Shown: positions 9,535 to 17,755, numbered from the stretch's first letter. The stretch is 64,000 nt of DNA from Pseudomonas poae (GCF_001439785.1 NZ_JYLI01000006.1:1-64000), one strand, 5' to 3'. Made by a program: numbers and translations. The notes: generated from the letters alone by a model not told the origin.

Positions 9535-10974
9535 ATGACCAATCTGTTGCTTTACCAACGTATTGCCCAGCAACTGGCTGAGGACATCCGGCGCGGTGTC
9601 TATCAACCGGGGGAGCGCGTGCCTTCGGTGCGCAAGATGAGCTCTCAGCTCAATGTGAGTCACGCCACGGTTTTGCAAGCCTACGCTAACCTGGAAGACC
9701 AGGGGTTGATCCGGGCGCGGCCGCAGTCCGGCTATTACGTGCACCAGACGCCCGCGCTCACCGCGCCCACGCCGGATATAGCTCGGGTAGAGCGCCCGGG
9801 GTTGGTCACCCGCAGCAGCATCATTCAACAGGTATTGGGCGAATCGCGCCGCGAAGGCGTGTTTCCACTGGGCGCCGCTGTGCCGAGTGTCGACTACCTG
9901 CCGGTGCGGGCGCTGCATCAGCAGTTGGCCAAGGTTACGCGCTTTCAGAGCCCTCGGGCCTTCAGCTATATGTTCAGCCCCGGCTTCGAGCCGCTGCGCC
10001 GCCAGGTGGCGATCCGCATGCGTGATGCCGGCGTGGTGGTCGATCCATCCGAAGTGGTGATCACCCACGGCTGCGTCGACGCGTTGCAGATGTCCCTGCG
10101 CGTACTGACCCGCCCCGGCGACCTGATCGCCGCCGAGTCGCCGACCTATTACGGTTTGCTGCAACTGGCCGACCTGCTCGGCCTCAAAGTGATCGAGATT
10201 CCCAGCGACCCCTCCACCGGCATGAGCCTGGAAGCGTTGCAGCTGGCGGCCAACCAATGGTCGATCAAGGCGCTGGTGCTGACCACACGCTTGAGTAACC
10301 CGCTGGGCGGCACCATGCCCGAAGAGCGGCAGAAGCAGTTGCTGCGTCTGGCCTCGGATTTCGATATCCAGATTGTCGAAGACGATATCTATGGCGAGCT
10401 GATGTTCGAACTGGGCCGCACCAAGGCGCTGAAAGCCTACGACCGCCTGGATCGGGTGATTTACTGCTCGAGCTTCTCCAAGACGCTGTCGCCCGGTGTG
10501 CGCATTGGCTGGATGATCGCCGGCAAATATCAACAGGAGATCCAGCGCTTGCAGATGTTCAGCACCCATTCGGCGTGCAGCGTCACGCAGATGGGCGTTG
10601 CTGCCTACCTGGAGAACGGTGGCTATGATCGCCACCTGCGTTACATTCGCCAGGAATACCGCAAGAACCTCAGCGCTTTCCAACTGGCGGTGCAGCAGTA
10701 CTTCCCCGAAGGCACGCAGATGACCCGGCCCACCGGCGGTTTTATTCTGTGGGTCAGCTTGCCGGGGCGCGTCAATACGCAGGAGTTGCATGTGCGTGCC
10801 CTGCAACAGGGCATCAGCATTGCGCCGGGGCTGATTTTCAGCAATACAGAGCAGTTCAACCACTGCATTCGGCTCAACTGTGGCACGCCGTGGAACCGCG
10901 AGGCAGAGCGGGCGCTGATGACGCTGGGGATGCTGGCCAGCCAGTTGTGTCAGGAGACCAGTGCCGGCCTTTGA
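9535..10974 (+). CDS. MocR-type regulator (GntR wHTH fused to aminotransferase fold)
   Basis: A 479-residue protein. An N-terminal GntR winged helix (about 1-75; PGERVPSVRKMSSQLNVS) is fused to a fold-type I aminotransferase domain (about 110-475). The PLP lysine is in SSFSKTLSPGVRIGW, and NPLGGTMP is the conserved cofactor loop. Such proteins are transcription factors that sense PLP or amino-acid adducts, and they usually control a nearby PLP-linked pathway. Here no divergent target is evident (the REPIN and the lipoprotein operon lie upstream), so the target is unknown. Confidence 0.88.
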   Translation: MTNLLLYQRIAQQLAEDIRRGVYQPGERVPSVRKMSSQLNVSHATVLQAYANLEDQGLIRARPQSGYYVHQTPALTAPTPDIARVERPGLVTRSSIIQQVLGESRREGVFPLGAAVPSVDYLPVRALHQQLAKVTRFQSPRAFSYMFSPGFEPLRRQVAIRMRDAGVVVDPSEVVITHGCVDALQMSLRVLTRPGDLIAAESPTYYGLLQLADLLGLKVIEIPSDPSTGMSLEALQLAANQWSIKALVLTTRLSNPLGGTMPEERQKQLLRLASDFDIQIVEDDIYGELMFELGRTKALKAYDRLDRVIYCSSFSKTLSPGVRIGWMIAGKYQQEIQRLQMFSTHSACSVTQMGVAAYLENGGYDRHLRYIRQEYRKNLSAFQLAVQQYFPEGTQMTRPTGGFILWVSLPGRVNTQELHVRALQQGISIAPGLIFSNTEQFNHCIRLNCGTPWNREAERALMTLGMLASQLCQETSAGL

Positions 10975-11078
10975 GGTGCGGAACCGGGACAATTCCTACA
11001 GGGCTGTGCGTGTCGTGCTTGTCATGCCGCGCACAACAAGCGAGCATATGGCCTTCTGCCGTTAATGCTGTTGGCGAT

Positions 11079-11552
11079 ATGAATTCGATTTTTCGCGTTG
11101 TAGGAATGATTGGCCTGTTAACGCTGTGCAACGTCGGCGTCGCAATGGCGGCCGCGCCCGTGTCGGACACCAAGCCTGCGGCAAGCGCCGCGCAGGCGGC
11201 CTCCACCAAGAAAACGGCGCAGGCGAAGAAAGCTACGGTCGCGAAGAAAAAGCGCGCCTCGGCAAGAAAAAAATCCAAGTCAGCCCGTGAGGTCGCCCAG
11301 ACCAAACTGCCACCAGCTCAACTGGACCTGTCACTGCCTTCGGACATGGTCAGGCATTTACAGCCGATCGGTACCATGCCCAAACCCAAAAGCGTGCCGC
11401 TGCTACCGCCGATGTTCGGCGACAAGCCCAGCGACAACAGCGCGTTCCAGATCAACGGCCGTTTGCTCAGCAACGAGATGAAGCTGCAACTGCGCAATGA
11501 AGAACGTCGTGATGTGGAAGGCGCCGCGCTGGATTTCGAATTCAAGCAATAA
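11079..11552 (+). CDS. Secreted basic small protein of unknown function
   Basis: A 157-residue protein with a signal peptide (about 1-25, ending AMAAAP). A Lys/Ala-rich low-complexity stretch follows (about 30-75, repeats of KK and AKK resembling histone-like tails). The C-terminal part is non-repetitive (80-157; FGDKPSDNSAFQINGRLLSNEMKLQLRN). Basic tails of this kind may bind nucleic acid or anionic polymers, but no function can be assigned. The start at 11079 is chosen because it opens directly into the signal peptide. A hairpin follows the stop. Confidence 0.7.
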   Translation: MNSIFRVVGMIGLLTLCNVGVAMAAAPVSDTKPAASAAQAASTKKTAQAKKATVAKKKRASARKKSKSAREVAQTKLPPAQLDLSLPSDMVRHLQPIGTMPKPKSVPLLPPMFGDKPSDNSAFQINGRLLSNEMKLQLRNEERRDVEGAALDFEFKQ

Positions 11553-11562
11553 CTATTGTGAG

Positions 11563-11618
11563 CAAGTGACGCCCTGGCTCGACCATCTGTCGCGGACTGG
11601 TCAGTCACTTGTTTTTTG
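11563..11618 (+). terminator. Probable terminator
   Basis: CAAGTGAC (11563-11570) pairs with GTCACTTG (11604-11611) over a 33-base loop region and is followed by six T residues. The long loop makes it less certain than a classic terminator. Confidence 0.55.
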
Positions 11619-11711
11619 CGTGAAAAACCCTTGTTGGACCATTTTAAAACGGTTGTTCAAGGGCGTACCCTAGCCCCGCCATCCCATTGAGTCGTCGAGG
11701 ACCTGTTGGTC

Positions 11712-11966
11712 ATGAAATGCCGTGAAGGCTGTGGCGCTTGCTGCATTGCCCCCTCCATCAGTTCGCCGTTACCCGGTATGCCCCAGGGCAAGCCGGCGGG
11801 CGAGCGCTGCCTGCACCTGTCGGTCGAACAGCTATGCCAGCTGTTCGGCAAGCCCGAGCGGCCGGCTGTGTGCAGTGACTTCAAGGCGGACCTGGAGGTG
11901 TGCGGCACCGACCAGGCTGATGCCATTCGGCTGATCGGCTGGTGGGAGCAGATGACGGCGGCTTGA
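11712..11966 (+). CDS. YkgJ-family cysteine cluster protein
   Basis: A small 84-residue protein with the zinc/iron-chelating cluster pattern of the YkgJ/UPF0153 family. It has CREGCGACC near the N terminus, a Cys in GERCLHL, and two more Cys after RPAVC and LEVC. The protein is probably cytosolic and metal-binding. The ATG at 11712 is preferred over the upstream TTG. The biological role of the family is not established. Confidence 0.8.
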   Translation: MKCREGCGACCIAPSISSPLPGMPQGKPAGERCLHLSVEQLCQLFGKPERPAVCSDFKADLEVCGTDQADAIRLIGWWEQMTAA

Positions 11967-12007
11967 TGGGCTTTACTCTCGGAACTTCAACAATAAGGAA
12001 TACAACG

Positions 12008-12613
12008 ATGGGTTCGCTGAAACGAATGGCTGTGTTGTGCGGTTTCACGATGTTGTTCGCGGCCACCGCGCAGGCCGAGGACTGGCAGGTGGCCAAGGAC
12101 GAAGACGGCATCAACGTGTCCCTGAGCGAGGTTGCCGGCTCCAAGTACAAGGCCTATCGCGGTGTCACCTTGATCAAGGCGCCCGTGGCGAAGATTCAGG
12201 CGCTGCAGGAAGATGTCGCCGCTGCCTGTTCATGGATTCACGAGTGCAAATCCCAGAAGCTGGTGGACAAGAAGGGCAATGAAGCCTGGACCTACACCCA
12301 GTTCAACGCACCTTTCCCGGTGACTGATCGCGATTCCTACACCCACATCACCACCACCAAAAATGCCGATGGCGGCATAACGCGTACATTGCAGGGCGTG
12401 CCGACCTACAAGCCGGAAGAAAAAGGCTACGTACGCGTGGCGCAGGTCGAAGGATTCTGGAAGCTGGTGCCCAAGGGCGATAACCAGACCGAGGTCACCT
12501 ATCAGGTGCACACGGAGCCTGGCGGCAGCGTGCCGTCCTGGCTGGCCAACAAGTTCGTGGTCGATGCGCCGTTCAACACCTTGAAAGCCCTCAAGGAACA
12601 CGCCGAGAAATAA
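12008..12613 (+). CDS. START domain-containing exported protein
   Basis: A 201-residue protein with a signal peptide (about 1-22, cleavage near AQA-ED) and a START/SRPBCC-like lipid-binding fold (about 25-200; ACSWIHECKSQKLV, TDRDSYTHITT, VEGFWKLVPKGDNQTEVTYQ). It probably handles a hydrophobic ligand in the periplasm. The ligand is unknown. The ATG at 12008 follows an AAGGAA ribosome-binding site. The upstream in-frame extension lacks a signal peptide and is rejected. Confidence 0.82.
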   Translation: MGSLKRMAVLCGFTMLFAATAQAEDWQVAKDEDGINVSLSEVAGSKYKAYRGVTLIKAPVAKIQALQEDVAAACSWIHECKSQKLVDKKGNEAWTYTQFNAPFPVTDRDSYTHITTTKNADGGITRTLQGVPTYKPEEKGYVRVAQVEGFWKLVPKGDNQTEVTYQVHTEPGGSVPSWLANKFVVDAPFNTLKALKEHAEK

Positions 12614-12716
12614 TTGCTGTCGATCAGGTGCCTGCGGCCTTGAGCGGAACGTTTGACGAGCCCTCAAGGTCCAGATGGATGTGAGCCCACACATGGGTTT
12701 TATCGAGGAGGCACCG

Positions 12717-12953
12717 ATGCAAATGTGGCAAATTACCTTCGTTGACGATCACGGTGTGCAGTCCGTGGAGCAGTTCGACTGCGAGCACAAGCCCAGCCTC
12801 GAAGATGCGGCGCACATGATTCGCAACAAACTCGTGCCGGTCGCCGCAGAACTCGACCTCAATGACCTTGAAGGCCGCAAGCCCGAGCCTACGGTCAAGA
12901 TCCTCAAGGATCAGAACAGTATCCAGATCCTCGACATTTCGCCCGCCGCCTGA
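12717..12953 (+). CDS. Conserved small hypothetical protein
   Basis: A 78-residue acidic protein starting MQMWQITF, with a strong ribosome-binding site (GAGGAGG) eight bases before the ATG at 12717. A short beta strand, a helix (SLEDAAHMIRNKL) and two more strands are suggested (PTVKILKDQNSIQILDI). No signal peptide or membrane segment is seen. The family is not recognised beyond being a typical pseudomonad small protein. Confidence 0.7.
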   Translation: MQMWQITFVDDHGVQSVEQFDCEHKPSLEDAAHMIRNKLVPVAAELDLNDLEGRKPEPTVKILKDQNSIQILDISPAA

Positions 12954-13167
12954 ACATTCCTCGTTTGCCAGCGCAGCCCCTCTGGTGGAGGTGATAGCTT
13001 CGCGCTACTCTGCAAGCGAGATCAGCGAATGATTCGCTAGGTACTGGTCTTGTCAGCTACATGCTTGTTTTCCCTGCGGTGCAGTCATTGCCGTGGTGCT
13101 CGCGCCAACAGCGCGCGGGCTTCGGGAAGCACGGAAAGTCTATCCATCAGTTTGAGGAGGACGTTTC

Positions 13168-13509
13168 ATGAGCACAGCCTATCAAGAAGACATCAGCACC
13201 CACGTTCTACGCCGCATGAAAGAAGGCGGTTTTGATTTTTCACGGTTTCACCCCATCGAGTTCTACGCGATTTTCCCGGATGAAGAACGGGCGCGCAGGG
13301 CTGCGGGTGAGTTTCGCGGGGAGTCCCTGAATGCCCAGGTCAGCGCACGCGATGATGGCGCCTGGTACCTGGAATTGAGCAAGATCATGTCAGCCACCTA
13401 CGACGGCATAGGAGACTTCGAGCAAGACTTTGAAGCGGTGGTCGAGCCGTTGGGCGGGATCATTGAAGGGTGGGGCGTCAAGCATCAGGTGCGTGGGTTA
13501 CCCATGTAG
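13168..13509 (+). CDS. RraB-family ribonuclease E inhibitor
   Basis: A 113-residue cytosolic protein with the RraB fold pattern: an N-terminal helix, FHPIEFYAIFPDEERARRAA, then DDGAWYLELSKIM and an acidic helix, ending with WGVK. RraB proteins bind RNase E and reduce mRNA decay. Another RNase E modulator, rraA, lies at 51.7 kb in the same window. The gene has its own AGGAGG ribosome-binding site and a terminator 22 bp after the stop, so it is probably monocistronic. Confidence 0.82.
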   Translation: MSTAYQEDISTHVLRRMKEGGFDFSRFHPIEFYAIFPDEERARRAAGEFRGESLNAQVSARDDGAWYLELSKIMSATYDGIGDFEQDFEAVVEPLGGIIEGWGVKHQVRGLPM

Positions 13510-13530
13510 CCGTCTGCACAAACGCTGCGT

Positions 13531-13562
13531 ATCGGCTGACCTTTGGGTCGGCCGATTTTGTT
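13531..13562 (+). terminator. Terminator of the RraB-family gene
   Basis: An eleven-base stem ATCGGCTGACC / GGTCGGCCGAT (one G-T pair) with a TTTG loop is followed by TTTGTTTG. Confidence 0.8.
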
Positions 13563-13600
13563 TGTGCTGTGGGAAAACACTGCGCGGATTTTTCGACAGC

Positions 13601-13627
13601 AAAAAAAAGCCACCCAAGTTGGGTGGC
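13601..13627 (-). terminator. Hairpin with T-run on the minus strand
   Basis: GCCACCCAAGTTGGGTGGC is a perfect stem. Eight A residues lie before it on the plus strand, so it looks like a terminator for leftward transcription. No minus-strand gene ends here, so it may block antisense reading into the RraB-family gene. Confidence 0.5.
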
Positions 13628-13793
13628 CTAAAGGGAAGATCGTTGCGCTGAAACTGTAGGACGCGTCCTGTTCAGCAGATGTTGGCGATTATCCGCAGCT
13701 TCAGCTGCGCAGTGAAATCAAGTCTGACTATGCTGTTGATAGTAAAACGCCGCCTTGCGATGACGCAGGCGAGCAATGCGCCGGGAGTTATGC

Positions 13794-13808
13794 GCACCAG
13801 GACGGTGT
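13794..13808. promoter_or_regulatory. NtrC-like enhancer site
   Basis: GCACC-AGGAC-GGTGT matches nine of ten fixed positions of the NtrC consensus GCACC-N5-GGTGC. It lies about 54 bp upstream of the sigma-54 -24 element, i.e. roughly -80 to -95 from the expected start of transcription. Confidence 0.5.
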
Positions 13809-13860
13809 GGACATATCCGGGTAGTTATTCAACTCACTGATTTTTAAGTGTTTATGCCGC

Positions 13861-13876
13861 TGGTACGGGCCTTGCG
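13861..13876 (+). promoter_or_regulatory. Sigma-54 promoter of the ATP-grasp/transglutaminase operon
   Basis: TGGTACG-GGCC-TTGCG fits TGGCACG-N4-TTGCW, with the invariant GG (13862-13863) and GC (13874-13875) at the correct spacing. The ATG at 13911 lies about 24 bp after the predicted transcription start, leaving room for the AAGGAG ribosome-binding site. Confidence 0.75.
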
Positions 13877-13910
13877 AAGGTCCGTATGTCCGGGTGACAA
13901 GGAGTTCGGC

Positions 13911-15320
13911 ATGATCCGCACTTGTTTCGACGAAATGTACGACGGGGCAGGGCAGGTTCGTCCCCATTACCGTGAATTCGCCCGCTGGTTGGCGCAGACC
14001 CCGCCCGAACTGCTGGCCCAGCGCAGGCGCGAGGCCGATTTGCTGTTTCACCGAGCGGGTATCACCTTCACCCTCTACGGCGACGAGCAAGACACTGAAC
14101 GCCTGATTCCCTTCGACATCATCCCCCGCAGCATTCCGTTCAGTGAATGGCAGATTGTCGAGCGCGGCTGCATTCAGCGGGTCAAGGCGCTGAACCTGTT
14201 TCTTGCCGACCTGTATCACGAACAGCGCATCATCAAGGCGGGCATCATTCCCGCCGAGCAGGTGCTGGCCAACGAGCAATACCAACTGGCCATGCAGGGC
14301 CTGGATTTGCATCGCAACCTGTATTCCCACATCTCCGGGATCGATCTCGTACGCGATGGCGATGGCACTTACTACGTACTGGAAGACAACCTGCGTACAC
14401 CCAGCGGTGTCAGCTACATGCTCGAAGACCGCAAAATGATGATGCGCCTGTTCCCTGAACTGTTTGCCGCCCAGCGCATCGCGCCGATCGATCACTACCC
14501 CAGCCTGCTGCTCGACACCCTCAAGAGCGCCAGCCCCATCGACAACCCCAGCGTCGTGGTATTGACGCCGGGACGCTTCAACAGCGCCTTCTTCGAGCAC
14601 GCGTTCCTGGCCAGAGAAATGGGCGTGGAGCTGGTGGAAGGCGCCGACCTGTTCGTGCGCGATGACCACGTATTCATGCGTACCACTGACGGACCCAAGG
14701 CGGTGGATGTGATCTACCGTCGCCTCGATGACGCGTTCCTCGACCCGTTGGCGTTCAACCCCGATTCCATGCTCGGTGTGCCCGGCCTGCTGGCGGCTTA
14801 TCGCTGCGGCAATGTAGTGCTGGCGAATGCGATTGGCACCGGCGTGGCGGATGACAAGTCGGTGTACCCCTTCGTCACCGAGATGATCCGCTTTTACCTG
14901 GACGAAGAACCGATCCTGAAGAACGTACCGACCTTTCAGTGCCGCAAGCCTGATGAGTTGTCCCACGTGCTGGCCAACCTGCCGCACCTGGTGGTCAAGG
15001 AAACCCAGGGCTCCGGCGGCTACGGCATGCTGGTCGGGCCGGCATCCAGCGCAGCCGAAATCGAAGCCTTTCGCGCGCGCCTCAAAGCCAAACCCCACGC
15101 TTATATCGCCCAACCGACCCTGTGTTTATCCACGTGCCCGACTTTCGTCGACAACGGCATTGCACCGCGCCATATCGACCTGCGCCCGTTCGTGTTGTCC
15201 GGCAAGGAAACCCGCGTGGTGCCCGGCGGTTTGACGCGTGTGGCGCTGCGCGAAGGCTCGCTGGTGGTCAACTCGTCCCAGGGTGGCGGCACCAAGGACA
15301 CCTGGGTGGTGGAGGATTGA
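13911..15320 (+). CDS. Circularly permuted ATP-grasp type 2 protein
   Basis: A 469-residue cytosolic enzyme of the COG2308 family, predicted to ligate an amine to a carboxylate with ATP. It is typically encoded with an alpha-E protein and a transglutaminase in a predicted peptide-synthesis system. Recognisable segments are the N-terminal FDEMYDG, LYHEQRIIKAG, the ISGIDLVRDGDGTYYVLEDN core, VIYRRLDDAFLDPLAF and KETQGSGGYGMLVGP, ending in SSQGGGTKDTWVVED. MIRTCFDEMYDG at 13911 is the family start and has an AAGGAG site. The sigma-54 promoter just upstream points to nitrogen control. The usual next gene (alpha-E) is deleted here. Confidence 0.9.
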   Translation: MIRTCFDEMYDGAGQVRPHYREFARWLAQTPPELLAQRRREADLLFHRAGITFTLYGDEQDTERLIPFDIIPRSIPFSEWQIVERGCIQRVKALNLFLADLYHEQRIIKAGIIPAEQVLANEQYQLAMQGLDLHRNLYSHISGIDLVRDGDGTYYVLEDNLRTPSGVSYMLEDRKMMMRLFPELFAAQRIAPIDHYPSLLLDTLKSASPIDNPSVVVLTPGRFNSAFFEHAFLAREMGVELVEGADLFVRDDHVFMRTTDGPKAVDVIYRRLDDAFLDPLAFNPDSMLGVPGLLAAYRCGNVVLANAIGTGVADDKSVYPFVTEMIRFYLDEEPILKNVPTFQCRKPDELSHVLANLPHLVVKETQGSGGYGMLVGPASSAAEIEAFRARLKAKPHAYIAQPTLCLSTCPTFVDNGIAPRHIDLRPFVLSGKETRVVPGGLTRVALREGSLVVNSSQGGGTKDTWVVED

Positions 15321-15323
15321 GCC

Positions 15324-15404
15324 ATGTTGAGTCGAACTCCCTTCATCTACGTGGTGCGCACGTTGGGCGACACCATCCACGGTTCCTGCGCGGAGGCCCC
15401 ATGA
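15324..15404 (+). pseudogene. Remnant of alpha-E domain gene (in-frame internal deletion)
   Basis: A 26-codon frame starts 3 bp after the ATP-grasp stop and ends overlapping the transglutaminase ATG. The first residues (MLSRT) are the normal start of the roughly 310-residue alpha-E (DUF403) protein. The remaining residues (FIYVVRTLGDTIHGS, then CAEAP) match the normal C terminus of that family. The gene therefore appears to have lost nearly 300 codons cleanly in frame while the operon stayed intact. The comparison is from family knowledge, not an alignment. It could also be an assembly collapse. Confidence 0.7.
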
Positions 15405-16204
15405 GACTCTCTATCAGTCACGAAACCACATACCACTACGAAGACCCGGTGCGCGCCAGCATCCAGTACCTGCGCCTCACTCCCCACGACAGCGAACGCC
15501 AGCAGGTCATCAGTTGGCAACTCGATCTGCCACGTCCGGTGCGCGCCCAAGTGGACCCGTTCGGCAACATCCTGCATGTGCTGACCCTGGATGAACCCCA
15601 CGATGCAATCGTTATCCGCGCTCGCGGCCAGGTGGATATCGACGAGCTGCGCGAAGCCGAGCATGAGGGCCAGTCGGCGTTTCCCTTTCTGCGCTGCACC
15701 CGCCTGACCGAGCCGGACGAAGCGCTGCGCGGCTTTGCCGACCAGCACTGTCAGCAACGCCGTGACCGCAATGCGTTGATCGACCTGATGCACGCGCTCA
15801 ACCAGAGCATGGTCTACACGCCTGGTGCCACCGAGGTCGATACCTGCGCGGCCCAGGCCTTCGCCGGCGGAGCGGGCGTGTGCCAGGATCACACCCATGC
15901 GTTTCTTGCCTGCGCGCGAAGCCTGGGGATTCCGGCGCGCTATGTGTCGGGGTATTTATACAGCGAAGACAGCACGCACCTGGCCAGTCACGCCTGGGCC
16001 GAAGCCTGGCTGGAGGACGCGTGGTACAGCTTTGACGTGACCAACCAGATGGCGCGGCCGCAGCGGCACCTCAAGCTGGCGGTGGGCCTGGACTACCTCG
16101 ACGCCTGCCCCGTGCGCGGCATGCGCCGGGGCGGCGGGCATGAGCAGATGCACGCGAAAGTGTTGGTGATGCCGACACCGGTGATCGAGGTGCAGCAGCA
16201 ATGA
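15401..16204 (+). CDS. Transglutaminase-like cysteine peptidase family protein
   Basis: A 267-residue protein with an N-terminal beta domain (about 1-90, MRLSISHETTYHYEDPV) and a transglutaminase core (about 120-220). The catalytic triad is visible as Cys161 (GVCQDH), His197 (SHAWAE) and Asp212 (SFDVTN). It probably cleaves or transfers the peptide bonds made by the ATP-grasp enzyme encoded upstream in the same sigma-54 operon. The ATG overlaps the stop of the alpha-E remnant. It converges with the cytochrome gene. Confidence 0.9.
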   Translation: MRLSISHETTYHYEDPVRASIQYLRLTPHDSERQQVISWQLDLPRPVRAQVDPFGNILHVLTLDEPHDAIVIRARGQVDIDELREAEHEGQSAFPFLRCTRLTEPDEALRGFADQHCQQRRDRNALIDLMHALNQSMVYTPGATEVDTCAAQAFAGGAGVCQDHTHAFLACARSLGIPARYVSGYLYSEDSTHLASHAWAEAWLEDAWYSFDVTNQMARPQRHLKLAVGLDYLDACPVRGMRRGGGHEQMHAKVLVMPTPVIEVQQQ

Positions 16205-16229
16205 TTGCGCCGCTCCTGCAGCATAAGAC

Positions 16230-17054
16230 TCACGGTTGGGCTTTGCGCCCGGCCATGTGCTTCAAATACCCCACCAGCAAATCCAGTTCGCTGTCGGGCA
16301 ATACACTGGCGGCAAACGCGGGCATCTTGGCCTGTGGCCAGTGCCGCACGTTCTGCGGGTCGCGAATATACCGCTTGAGAAAATCGCCGCTGAAATACTC
16401 GGTGGGGCTGTAGGGAATATTCAGGTCAGGCCCCACCTCTGCATCCCCGGCGCCATTGAGCCGGTGGCAGGCCAGACAGTTCTTCTGGAACAGTGCAAAG
16501 CCCTGGTTGACCGGATCATTCGCCGCCAGCTCAGGGGCGGGCAATAACGCAGGAAAACGCTCGGCCACGGTCTTTAGCTGTTTGATTCGGGAAACCTGAA
16601 ACGGCCACTGCTCCGGGCTGATCGGCCCCGCCTGCGGGTCGGTCCACACCAGATAAAACGGCCCGGCGCTTGGTTTGCCAGGCGTCAGGGACGGCCAGGG
16701 GTGGGCCGGGTCCTCCACTGCCAGCCAGGCGCGAGCACCGGTTTTTTCCAGCAAGGGCGCGGCGTTGAGTTCGGCCGCAAACCCATCCAGGGCGACCGCC
16801 TGCAGATGACTCTGCGGTGCAAGCCCCGGCAACAGCACCGCCAGCGGCACTGCGCGATACGTCATATCGCGCTTGTAGGAAACGTCATCAACGATGTGCA
16901 CCGTCTGCGCATCCGGGTGCTTGAGCAAGTCGGCGGTCTGCCAGGTCCTGCTGGTGTGGTCCAGTTCGATAGTCAATTGCGCGGCGCCGGCCGGCACGCT
17001 GAGCAGCAGGGCGAACAACGCAAGGAGTGTTTTCAACAGTGAGCCCGTTTTCAA
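16230..17054 (-). CDS. Exported monohaem cytochrome c-like protein
   Basis: A 274-residue periplasmic protein that appears to start at TTG (a second TTG lies six codons further in). It has a signal peptide (about 1-24, ending AGAA). The N-terminal domain (25-150) resembles a molybdopterin-oxidoreductase-like binding fold (LTIELDHTSRTWQTADLLKH). The C-terminal cytochrome c domain has the haem site CLACH and a distal Met, probably in KMPAF. It may carry electrons for a periplasmic oxidoreductase, but no partner gene is adjacent. Confidence 0.78.
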   Translation of the reverse strand: MKTGSLLKTLLALFALLLSVPAGAAQLTIELDHTSRTWQTADLLKHPDAQTVHIVDDVSYKRDMTYRAVPLAVLLPGLAPQSHLQAVALDGFAAELNAAPLLEKTGARAWLAVEDPAHPWPSLTPGKPSAGPFYLVWTDPQAGPISPEQWPFQVSRIKQLKTVAERFPALLPAPELAANDPVNQGFALFQKNCLACHRLNGAGDAEVGPDLNIPYSPTEYFSGDFLKRYIRDPQNVRHWPQAKMPAFAASVLPDSELDLLVGYLKHMAGRKAQP

Positions 17055-17197
17055 GTCGCAATGACCTTCAAGATAGCGGAAATCAGCTTGTAAAAAGACA
17101 GCCCCTGCAACGGGATCGCTATGCGCAATACCTCGCAGGTGCTGTCAAAAACTGCAATTCTGATGCGCTGGATGCACAGAACGAGTGGATCGGATCG

Positions 17198-17293
17198 TTA
17201 CCCAATAACCTTGGTTAAATTGGGCAGGATCAAAATCAATGTGGTGGCGAACAGAATAAGTCCCGCCTGACGTACTTTCGAATGCTTGAACAT
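17198..17293 (-). CDS. 31-residue single-span membrane protein
   Basis: A short frame starts ATG at 17293 after an AAAAGG ribosome-binding site and ends TAA. The product is MFKHSKVRQA followed by a strongly hydrophobic stretch (GLILFATTLILILPN) and LTKVIG: a basic N terminus and one membrane helix, as in many bacterial small membrane proteins. Codon use is sensible and the start is well placed. The upstream leader region (to 17755) is long enough for its own promoter. Function unknown. Confidence 0.55.
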   Translation of the reverse strand: MFKHSKVRQAGLILFATTLILILPNLTKVIG

Positions 17294-17755
17294 GGCTGAC
17301 TGCCTTTTGTTGTTATTCCTGAGCGTCAAATGCGTGCCGTTGAATCCAGTATCGCGATCTGGCGTGACATCTTTCTTACAGCTGCTCCAGCAAAACCCGG
17401 CAGCAACCTCTTACTGAGTTCAACCTTAGAGCCCTCGTTCTTGCACGCTTAGATTCATTTCATATCAGCTAAGCGTGATTCGAGCTTAAAAAGGCATGAG
17501 GCATAACGCCATATTGGCGCCAATGCCTTGGCTAGACAGCTAAAACGATTAATCAGGTCATTCCCTCAGATGCCTACCGTTCGTCCGGGCGCAGGGGGTC
17601 AAAGCGGCGAGCGCATCCGTTATTGAAACCGTGTCAATCGGGCCTGGATAAAGGCTTGGAGGGTGAACGAGCAGTTCTGCGCTTGCGTTATGGGCATGTT
17701 TCAAGGCAGGCTCTCTGGGTGTTCATTATTCCCATCGCCGTGTCAGGTATTTTTT
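17294..17755. other. Long gene-free stretch with inverted repeats
   Basis: No convincing gene in 462 bases. It contains a perfect eight-base inverted repeat ACGCTTAG / CTAAGCGT (17445-17452 and 17469-17476). A second inverted repeat, built on GGCAT..CGCCA and TGGCG..ATGCC, lies at 17500-17527. It must hold the promoter of the amidotransferase gene and probably that of the minus-strand 31-residue protein. Confidence 0.6.

Larger units (their letters stand above)
13510..13910. other. Intergenic region upstream of the ATP-grasp operon
   Basis: About 400 bases with no credible gene. It holds the rraB-side terminator (13531-13562), a second hairpin pointing left (13601-13627), an NtrC-like site (13794-13808) and a sigma-54 promoter (13861-13876). 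Confidence 0.7.

Noticed and set aside
13601..13627. Second terminator for the RraB-family gene
   Set aside because: The T-run is on the minus strand, so it cannot end the rightward transcript; kept only as a leftward hairpin.
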